In this document: piece after piece, positions 13,149 through 13,914 of the stretch
Numbering within the stretch: position 1 is the first letter of the stretch
Layout of the letters: each line of letters opens with the position of its first letter
Translations under genes and position numbers: made by a program
Notes under the pieces: generated by a model
Seen by the model: the letters and a program-made list of their open reading frames with translations, nothing else
Told to the model about the DNA's origin: nothing
Database searches by the model: none
Assembly: GCA_018821175.1 (NCBI GenBank)
Contig: JAHJMX010000067.1
Location: 1 to 13,914 of the forward strand
Reading direction: 5' to 3'
DNA length: 13,914 nt
Source: Patescibacteria group bacterium
GTDB lineage: Bacteria > Patescibacteriota > Gracilibacteria > UBA1369 > PNNO01

Positions 13149-13688
13149 TTACTCAAAATCAAAAATTTTCTTCTTTTTATATCCCAAAAGAACCGCTGGC
13201 AGAAAATTATAAGGCATTTTTCTTACCCTATTATGTTTTCTTACTTTATTATTATAATTTACCACCAAAATTTCAATTCCATTCCTAATGTCAGAAAATT
13301 CTTTTTTTAATTCTAGAAAATTGGTACTTTGTCTTAAGTCTTCATGATTTTCTCCAAGTGCAAAAACTTTTTCAATCAATTTGCTTAAGTTGTGCTCAAT
13401 CACAATTTTTTCACTCCCTGGCAATTCCATTCTTGCCGCTTTTGCGCGTATATCAATGACATTATTTATTAGTTCGTTATATTTCATCATCTCATTCTTA
13501 TCAACAAAAGTTCTTACCGTTTCAATTAAATTTGGTACTAAATCTTGCCTATACTGCAATTTATCCAGCAGGTTATACCAATCTAAATTTATTTCATCTC
13601 GCATAGAACGCAAACGAATTACAACAATGCTGAAAAAGAAGATAAGCAGTATTAAAATCCCAGCGCCTAAGAAAATTAAATTTTGCAT
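13149..13688 (-). CDS. LemA family membrane protein
   Basis: LemA proteins are small single-span membrane proteins of poorly defined role. The 179 residues start with a membrane span (about 3-24) followed by a basic stop. The family core follows, NLDWYNLLDKLQYRQDLVPN (34-53) continuing into LIETVRTFV, then a long helical region. The C-terminal block has the usual pattern of VNYNNKVRKHNRVRKMPYNF followed by a hydrophobic LPAVLLGY and a final phenylalanine-containing tail. Length is normal for the family. The ATG at 13688 has no visible Shine-Dalgarno. The stop is 61 nt upstream of the lexA -35. A gene fragment on the same strand ends 64 nt before its start. Confidence 0.88.
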   Translation of the reverse strand: MQNLIFLGAGILILLIFFFSIVVIRLRSMRDEINLDWYNLLDKLQYRQDLVPNLIETVRTFVDKNEMMKYNELINNVIDIRAKAARMELPGSEKIVIEHNLSKLIEKVFALGENHEDLRQSTNFLELKKEFSDIRNGIEILVVNYNNKVRKHNRVRKMPYNFLPAVLLGYKKKKIFDFE

Positions 13689-13701
13689 TGTAAAAAAGTC
13701 A

Positions 13702-13721
13702 TATAATTAATTCCAATTATA
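13702..13721. promoter_or_regulatory. AT palindrome containing a consensus -10 upstream of lemA
   Basis: TATAATT (13702-13708) and AATTATA (13715-13721) are inverted copies. The minus-strand reading gives a perfect TATAAT (13716-13721) about 28 nt before the lemA start, but no good -35 lies 16-18 nt upstream. It is a weak promoter candidate for lemA. Confidence 0.3.
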
Positions 13722-13752
13722 AGTTTAACGTTTTTTCGATTTATAACAAATT

Positions 13753-13914
13753 TTAAGCATTAATATTTTTTTGATTTTCTACATTTTCACTAGATTCAAA
13801 AACTATTTTGCTAAAATTTTCTTCATTTTGATAAGCTGGATTGATTGGATTGTGCTTTCTAGTGTAATTTCTCTTAATTTTATTAATTTTTCTAAAATGA
13901 TAATCTGGATTTGG
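13753..13914 (-). CDS. C-terminal end of an unrecognised protein, cut by the window edge
   Basis: An open frame enters from the right edge on the minus strand and runs 53 codons to TAA at 13753-13755. It reads NPDYHFRKINKIKRNYTRK near the edge and ends VENQKNINA. It is hydrophilic and rich in N, K and E, like a disordered tail. There is no start codon in the window, and no domain can be recognised. It is on the same strand as lemA, 64 nt upstream, so the two could share a transcript. The open frame and the sharp end before an AT-rich gap support a real gene, but 53 codons in AT-rich DNA could be chance. Confidence 0.5.
   Translation of the reverse strand, partial: PNPDYHFRKINKIKRNYTRKHNPINPAYQNEENFSKIVFESSENVENQKNINA

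Noticed and set aside
1..13914. CRISPR arrays, insertion sequences, phage or toxin-antitoxin genes
   Set aside because: No regularly spaced repeats, transposase or integrase motifs, or paired small toxin/antitoxin frames were seen. The genes are housekeeping or envelope genes.

Overview
The window is AT-rich, gene-dense bacterial DNA using the standard code: reading frames of up to 873 codons have no in-frame TGA. Clear DUF4012 protein, an alanyl-tRNA synthetase that stops right after its editing domain, mostly absent Shine-Dalgarno sequences and tight gene packing suggest a Patescibacteria / candidate phyla radiation genome. The lineage within that group cannot be settled from this sequence.

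Layout. Positions 1-356 hold no credible protein gene. They contain a strong sigma70-type promoter followed by about 200 nt that fold into consecutive stems, the last followed by T tracts: a structured RNA or a long miaB leader. miaB (tRNA methylthiotransferase, +) follows and converges, with a 4-nt gap, on alaS (-). A 148-bp divergent spacer with a perfect palindrome separates alaS from two overlapping + genes for single-pass membrane proteins: an internally duplicated protein resembling DUF3352, and a DUF4012 protein. These converge on a minus-strand DNA-repair block. In transcription order it is lexA, a 72-codon basic ORF, then mutS and mutL, which abut exactly. Upstream of lexA on the same strand lie a LemA-family gene and the C-terminal end of an unrecognised gene cut by the window edge.

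How the genes fit together. MutS and an endonuclease-type MutL form a MutH-independent mismatch repair pair. LexA keeps its cleavage site and Ser/Lys dyad. It is preceded by two near-identical palindromes, GTGAG-N6-CTCAC, placed exactly in the promoter spacer and over the predicted transcription start. This is the layout expected for autorepression, and it defines a candidate LexA box for this lineage. MiaB and AlaRS serve tRNA modification and charging.

The most interesting items are the structured RNA with mutually exclusive pairings upstream of miaB, the lexA operators, the C-Ala-less AlaRS, and the small basic ORF between lexA and mutS.
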